Source: Garcia nutans (Eukaryota > Streptophyta > Magnoliopsida > Malpighiales > Euphorbiaceae). From it: a stretch of DNA of 64,000 bases. Made by a program: the position numbers and the translations under genes. The notes under the pieces were generated by a model. The model was not told the origin of the DNA. It ran no database searches and was given only the letters and a program-made list of their open reading frames with translations. Below, piece by piece: positions 58,529-64,000 of this stretch (positions are counted from its first letter, which is position 1; each line of letters opens with the position of its first letter). The stretch covers positions 13,040,501-13,104,500 of the forward strand of contig CANTUV010000007.1 of NCBI GenBank assembly GCA_947685225.1. The letters are read 5' to 3'.

Positions 58529-59083
58529 ATGCCAAGAACTAAGATTGTTTCACACCGCAAGATGAAGAAGTCTACAACCGAAGGAGCTTCTTCCTCTTCA
58601 TCAACTTTATCTATGAAGAGAGCAAGTCTTTTGGCTCGGGGTTTTTTCCCGACAAGGTATGTTAACGATGAATCTCTTGATGCCCTGCAAATTAGGACTA
58701 ATTTTGATCGATATGTGCAATTTCTTGGGTGGGAGACTCTAGTCACCTTGAGACCTTTGCAGTTTGAGGAGCTTACTTTAGAATTTTGATATCTCTCAAG
58801 GTTGAAAGAGATGATAAGAAAATATGCACTAGAATGATGTTTAAATTGCTGGGTAAATCATTTGTGCTTAATATTGACCAGTTAAATGATATATATGGTT
58901 TTCATCAGCATGGAGAAAGGTCGGTACCCAAAGAATTTAAACAACAATTTGCTTAGGGAGCTTTAGGCTCAGGTACTTATGTGGCCAAATCGGCCAAGGC
59001 ATCTAAATTAAGAAATTCCGCTTTGAGATATTTGCATAGGTTTATGTCTTGCGGATTCTTTGCTCGGAAAGAGAGCCCGAGTG
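58529..59083 (+). pseudogene. ATHILA ORF-1 (env-position) homologue, broken and truncated
   Basis: The ATG at 58529 encodes MPRTKIVSHRKMKKSTTEGA, a basic Ser-rich start, then FFPTRYVNDESLDALQIRT and FLGWETLVTLRPLQFEELTL. A stop at 58787-58789 follows. In shifted frames the family pattern continues as KASKLRNSALRYLHRFM and FFARKESPSV up to about 59083, where the strand-switched second copy begins. This resembles the Athila ORF-1 family found downstream of pol, in the place of an envelope gene; its function is unknown. The rest of the ORF, the polypurine tract and the 3' LTR are lost. Confidence 0.65.
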
Positions 59084-59085
59084 TT

Positions 59086-61037
59086 GGGTTAAGTTCCCCG
59101 AATTCTAAGTCAAGGTACACAGAGTAAGGCATTAAATTCACACTAGCTCCCAAATCACACATGCCATCAGTACATTTTCCATTCCCCATAGCAATTTGAA
59201 TAATAAAGCTTCCAGGATCCTTTAGCTTAGGAGGTAGTTTATGCTGCAAAACAGCACTAGCTACCTCAGAAACTATCACCTTTTCATTCGGCTCATACCT
59301 TTTTTTCTTGGTATTCAATTCTTTGAAGAACTTAGCATAAGCCGGCATGTTCTTAATTGCTTCAAGTAATGGTAAGTTGATACTTACCTTAGATAGCATG
59401 TTGAAGATATCTGAAAACTGCTTATTTTTTTTATCATCCTTCAACCTGCTAGGGAATGGTATAGGTGGCCTGTATGGATTGCTTGCCCTGTGCAAATCTG
59501 GTGTAGGGGTCTTCTCCATTGATCTTTCATCAGCACCTTTGTTCTCTAATTCTCCTTCCTTTCTCTTCTCTTGCTCACCTGCATTCACAGAATTATTTTC
59601 AACATTGTTATTAATTACCTTGCCACTCCTAAGAACAGTCACTGCTTGTGCCTGCTCAGGTTGACTTGGGAACTTCCCCTTTTGTTGAATCTGCATCTGT
59701 TGTGCAAGTTGCCCCACTTGGGTCTCCACCTTCTTAAAAGATGCTTCTAAGGAATCCAGTCTTTTGTTGTTCATCTCTTGGTTTTGAGCACTAACTTTGA
59801 TGAAAGCTTGTAAACTTTCCTCCAAACTTTCTCTTTTAGGCTGACCTTGATTTTGATTTGAGGATTGGCCCTGCTGCTGGTTCTGTCTCTGGAGCAAATG
59901 GAAAGGCTGTTGAGCATTATTTGTTGTCCAGGAAAAATTGGGGTGACTCCTCCAACCAGGATTGTAAGTGTTGGAGTAAGGATCATTCCTGGCTCTTGGT
60001 TGAAATCCCCCCATAGCATTAACTTGCTCAGATTCATTCCCAAAAGACTCATATGCAGAGGGACATATATTTGCTCCATGCCCTAATGTCCCACAGATTC
60101 CACACACTTCTTGAGTAGATGAAGAAATATTGTTCTTCATGTTTAGCATCTGAACCTGCCTTGTCAACTCAGCTATTTGACTAACCATTTCAGTATTGGC
60201 TTCTAGTTGATTCACCCCTTTGCTTCTTCCCCTAACACTCTTTTGTTGAGAATTAGCTCCCAACATCTCAAAGATCTCATAAGTCTCATCAGCCGTCTTT
60301 TCTCCCATGGCTCCCCCAGCTGCATTATCAACAGTATTCTGAAATTGCTGGGTGAGACCATCATAGAAAAATTGATTAAGGAGTTGAAGTGGGTAATGAT
60401 GATGTGGTCACTGGATCAATAGCATCTTGAATCTGTCCCAAGCCTCATGAAATGGCTCTCCTTCAAACTGAGAGAATGTAGCAATCTTCCCTCTCAACTC
60501 AGCTGTCTTTTGGTGCGAATAGAACTTGCCCATGAACTTATTGTAAACTTGCTCCCAAGTTGTCAGTGAATTTTCAGGCAACATCATGAGCCAGCTCTTT
60601 GCCCTATCCTTCAAAGTATAAGGGAAACATCTCATTCTCAACTGATCCTCTGTTAATCCTCCCAATGGAAAAGTGTTGAGGGTGGAGTAGAAATCCCTAA
60701 TAAAATTCAAAGGATCTTCATTTGGAACTCCATAGAATGATGGCAGCATATTGTAGTGAATGTTCTTCAACTCATAGTTCCTTGCTGCATCTGTCAGTCT
60801 TATGCAAGAAGTGGAAGTCCCAATGACAGGTCTAGCAAAATCTCTCATGGTTCTTTGCCTTTCTTCAGCCATCTTTACAGATTTTTCAGATTCTGACTCA
60901 AAATCCGAAATGTCTTCCTCTGAAGTATCAAATCCTGTGAAAAGCTCAAACTCCTCTCTGCTCCTTTTTACTCTCTGAATTTCTGGAATGAATGGATGCA
61001 GTTCTCCTTCAAGTGATCTCCTGCCTTGCATAAACAA
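59086..61037 (-). pseudogene. Athila copy 2 gag and start of protease
   Basis: From MQGRRSLEGELHPFIPEI (61020-61037 region) gag runs to a TGA at 60408-60410, where copy 1 has a Cys codon. Past it the frame stays open (60308 to about 59086) through the zinc knuckle (CGICGTLGHGANIC), the Gln-rich segment and protease DLGASVNLMPY. Similarity to copy 1 stops after GELNPT. The residues beyond that point in the same frame are antisense ORF-1 sequence of copy 1 and not real protein. The lesions differ from those of copy 1, so the two copies decayed independently at these sites. Confidence 0.88.
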
Positions 61038-61162
61038 AAATTTCTAGAAAAAGAAATATCAAAAGCAAAAGACAAAATTAAATAAAATGAAAACAATGAA
61101 AATAATCTGAAATGTAATTTTTTTTAATTTTTTTTTAAAATAAACAATTACGCCAATTAGCC

Positions 61163-61180
61163 TCCCCGGCAACGGCGCCA
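61163..61180 (-). other. Primer-binding site of Athila copy 2
   Basis: The minus-strand reading TGGCGCCGTTGCCGGGGA is an exact match to the tRNA-Asp 3' end used by Athila elements and lies six bases inside the LTR edge at 61187. Confidence 0.92.
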
Positions 61181-61186
61181 AAAACT

Positions 61187-62902
61187 TGTTGCGCTCGAAT
61201 TAACTCTACCACAAAGCGTCACTCGCAAGTATACGAGGTAGCTGTAGCAAAGGTGATCGCCCCAAGGTCGTTCTCTCAAGGAAGCCAAAGTGGGTAATTG
61301 ATTATCAAATTTAAAGTAACAAGTAATTAAAGAAATTTAATTTGCAAAGTAATGGAGAAGAATGATTTAATTTGAAAACAAGAAAAATAAACAATAGCTT
61401 ATGTTTTGATTCACTTGATAAAAAGAGTCTAGGGTTTGCACTTCTTTACTACTCATATGTATGAATGGTTATTCCACTTAACTAATTTAATTTCTAAGAT
61501 TAAATCTCAAACAACTTAATTAATTGAGTCAAGGAAATAAGCTCTCGCATTCAAACCTTTACAACTAATCTTGTTATAATTGAAACAATCTTTTTAATAG
61601 GTTATATCTCTAATTCACCTAAGTCCTTAATTGAATTGTTCCAGCATTAGATTTCATCTCTCAATCCATCATCTAATACCTAAAACACACAATTAGTGGC
61701 CAATCAATTATATGTAACAATTTTTTCATTCAATAAAGGCTAAAGAAATCATTAGTTAAGAGAATAACCAATTCATACAATTCATAGCAAATCCATACAA
61801 ACCCTAGACTAGATTAAATTAGTTCATGATGTTATCAAGCATACTCATCTCATTAATAATCAAAGAAATCAATTTAGACATGATAATGTTCATAAACACA
61901 ATTTCAATGAAACTAAAGAGACAAAGTTTAAGAATAAAACCAAGTTACAAACTCCTTGAAGCTTTTGATGAATCTCTTGATCGAATCTTGCAAGAAGGAT
62001 GAAACAATGGCATGAACAATCTAATCTAAACTGGTTTAATCCAAAGTAAAATCAAAATCCAAGAAAACAAATGTTTAAACCCTAAGATCTCTCTCAGACG
62101 GCTAACTTGCTCTCAAAATCGTCTAAACCCTAACTTTCTTTTCCTTTTATATGAATCGTACGCGTTAAAAATCCGATGCGGGCTTGGAACATGAGGGACA
62201 CGGCCAGGTGATGAGGGACACAGCAGTGTGAGGGCTTGTTGGAGGGACACGGCCATAAGACACGGCCGTGTCCCCTGCATGTGTCCACCTCTGTTGCTTT
62301 TGATCTTCTTTTCTTCTTTGTTGAATGACACGGCCACATGGAGCTTGTCTTGGCCGTGTGAGTGAGTTGGGAGGGACACGGCCACATGACTTGGCCGTGT
62401 CCCTTGCCTGTGTTCGCTTCTGTGTAATTGTTGATCTCCCTTTCCTTTGGTAACAAGTGGGACACGGCCAAGTCATGGTGACTTGGCCGTGTTGCTCTTC
62501 TTTGGAGGGACACGACCACATGACTTGGCCGTGTCCCTTGCTTGTGTCTGCTACTGGGACTTGTTCTTCCTTTTAACTTGGTATGGGACATGGCCAGTGA
62601 CTTGGCCGTGTCATCTGCCTATGTCAGCTACTGCCCATTTCATCTTTAATTCGTTTCCTTGCCTGTTTTAACCTAACACAAAACTCAAAACACTTAAAAC
62701 ACGAAGTAAATAAACAATAGCCAACAAAACATAAACACAAACTAAAAATTAGATCAAAAACGACATAAAACTAAAAATAAACTAAAACTACACAATTAAA
62801 GAAAACACTAGACAAACCGATAAAAACTAACGAAATACCTAAATAAAACAATAATTAACATAACAAACAAGACACAAAACTATAACAAAAACTAATAAAA
62901 CA
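61187..62902 (-). repeat. 5' LTR of Athila copy 2, part shared with copy 1
   Basis: The LTR inner end reads TGTTGCGCTCGAATTAACTC on the plus strand. It aligns with the reverse complement of 50452-52176. It carries its own hairpin array at about 62194-62620. The LTR probably continues to the right beyond 62902, because a conserved LTR motif (CCCCACACTTAAAACTTTGC) follows, but its true end was not identified. Confidence 0.82.
62194..62620. repeat. Hairpin array in the Athila copy 2 LTR
   Basis: Repeated GGGACACGGCC and GGCCGTGTCCC words lie in inverted pairs, such as GGGACACGGCCA at 62371-62384 with TGGCCGTGTCCC at 62392-62403. The array is the counterpart of 50744-51161. Spacing and exact arms differ from copy 1, and several pairs have one mutated arm, for example GGGACACGACC near 62506. 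Confidence 0.85.
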
Positions 62903-64000
62903 ACTACCCCACACTTAAAACTTTGCTTGTCCTCAAGCAAATTCACATGGCATAAATTAAAAACTCAAACAACCTTAACTATAATTCCAGTACATAGATG
63001 AAATACTTTAAGACATCAGACATAAATAATTACAATGTCCTTCAATCAAGATTTTCTTAACTCATTCATTGATCCAGACATACAAATCTTATCTCTCATC
63101 TAAGTGTTTCACTCGATTTAAAAGGTTGATCACTCAAACCATTCATAACTGCATACTACCATAAACTTGCTTAATTATCCAATCTCCCTCACTGATTCTT
63201 CTCAAGAAATAATCCAAAGGTCTTTCATTTGGATGTAATGGGGCTAAGGTAAAGGTGTGAGAAAAGACATTTAGGCTGGAGCATTAAGAAATGGAGTATC
63301 TAAATTAGACACTACTCTTGCTTAAGAAACTCACAACTCCCCAAATGACATACTCACCAATCCATTAATACTTCACATACTTGCATAAATACATGAGTCA
63401 ACATTCCTCTTTTGATAACCAATGCTAGAACATATATGAATTTTGCATATATATATATATATATAACTTTTCTTTTATTTTCTTTCTTTTATTATTATTT
63501 TTTTTAATATATATATATATATATACAAAATTAAGAATTACATGGAACATCTAGCTTAAAAATGTAGAGGAAAAGAATAATGACTCTCAATCAAATACAA
63601 TGTGCACAGTATGCATTTCAACCCCCAAATAGCAATTCCATTTTGTTGTTATTATATATATATATATATATATATATTTAAACTTGCTTACCCCACACTT
63701 TGAAACAAACCACCCTATTGTCATATCATAACACTCCATTCCTTAATGCAGGTATGACGATAATAAGAGAAAGTTGAGCTGTGAATTGTGTTGATCAAAC
63801 AAGAAAAGGTCAAAGGCTCAACTTGGCTCACTAAGGAATTCAATATTAAGGGAGGTCTTTTTAAGCTAAAGGGTTATCCTAATTTGCCTTCATCATTTTA
63901 AAACTTGAAATTAAATCATAATGTGAGTTCAATTAGTATGCAAAAGCAAACTCTAGAGATGCAAAATCATGAAGGTGCACACTTAAGAAAAGAAAATCAA
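62903..64000. other. Probable outer LTR part of Athila copy 2, no coding seen
   Basis: It begins with ACTACCCCACACTTAAAA and the hairpin TTTGCTTG-TCCT-CAAGCAAA at 62922-62941, a pair conserved in plant Athila-type LTRs. A second CCCCACACTTTGAAA occurs near 63691. The rest is AT-rich with TA microsatellites at about 63437-63466, 63510-63526 and 63652-63678. No LTR end or gene could be placed. Confidence 0.5.

Larger units (their letters stand above)
50452..59083 (+). mobile_element. Athila-type Ty3/gypsy element, copy 1, truncated at both ends
   Basis: It holds a 5'-truncated LTR (50452-52176), a tRNA-Asp-type primer-binding site, gag, a long pol, a spacer with hairpins and an ATHILA ORF-1 homologue. 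It ends at about 59083, where a second copy begins on the other strand. No polypurine tract or 3' LTR follows. The primer site, the order with an extra ORF after pol, and the GGGAGGCAACCCA segment at about 57741 are typical of the Athila lineage. Four stops and one frameshift disable gag-pol. Confidence 0.9.
59086..62902 (-). repeat. Right arm of a ~3.8-kb inverted repeat
   Basis: This is the inverted counterpart of 50452-54258, formed by Athila copy 2. Confidence 0.85.
59084..64000 (-). mobile_element. Athila-type Ty3/gypsy element, copy 2, truncated
   Basis: On the minus strand it holds the 5' LTR (from 61187 to at least 62902 and probably beyond), an exact tRNA-Asp primer-binding site, gag and the start of protease, then ends abruptly at about 59084 within pol. 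It is close in sequence to copy 1 and lies in inverted orientation to it. The missing pol and 3' part, and the join to copy 1 ORF-1, point to a recombination or deletion junction. Confidence 0.88.

Noticed and set aside
58977..59083. C-terminal tail of the copy 2 gag frame (LGLSFRAKNPQDINLCKYL)
   Set aside because: It is the antisense of the copy 1 ORF-1 sequence across the junction and not a real protein end.

Overview
The window looks like nuclear DNA of a flowering plant, most likely a eudicot. It is AT-rich and gene-poor, and most of it is plant-type retrotransposons (Ty1/copia, Ty3/gypsy of the chromodomain and Athila kinds, and plant L1-type LINEs). Its one clear host gene has plant-style introns. 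No bacterial operon, CRISPR array, rRNA or tRNA gene was seen. I cannot name the species.

Layout. 1-6535: AT-rich spacer with simple repeats and no supported gene. 6545-9855: a Mutator-like DNA transposon with ~280-bp terminal inverted repeats and a 9-bp target duplication; it carries a broken GRF zinc-finger gene and antisense exon-like pieces. 10133-19983: a decayed Ty1/copia element whose right LTR is split by a 2289-bp solo-LTR-like insertion (16453-18741). 19989-22639: spacer. 22640-23739: the host gene, a small protein with three RanBP2-type zinc fingers, four exons counting a leader exon, and a TATA box. 23740-25341: spacer.

25342-43575 is a minus-strand retroelement cluster. LINE A is split by LINE B (target duplication at 26817-26825 and 37639-37647). 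LINE B is split by a Ty1/copia element at 31485-36720 (target duplication ATAAC). LINE C lies next door at 38344-43575. 44316-50451 holds the 3' LTR and pol of a Ty3/gypsy chromovirus on the minus strand. 50452-59083 is an Athila-type Ty3/gypsy element on the plus strand (truncated LTR, gag, pol, and an ATHILA ORF-1 homologue). From 59084 to the window end a second copy of the same family runs on the minus strand. The two Athila copies make an inverted repeat with arms of about 3.8 kb.

None of the transposons looks autonomous: each has stops, frameshifts, lost catalytic residues or missing ends. The most unusual pattern is GC-rich, hairpin-forming repeats built on ACACGGCC/GGCCGTGT in an otherwise AT-rich window. 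They occur in the chromovirus LTR, in the Athila LTRs, and again in the Athila spacer downstream of pol. I found no sign of a new multi-gene system. The findings concern nested insertion history, decay signatures, hairpin arrays and gene capture.
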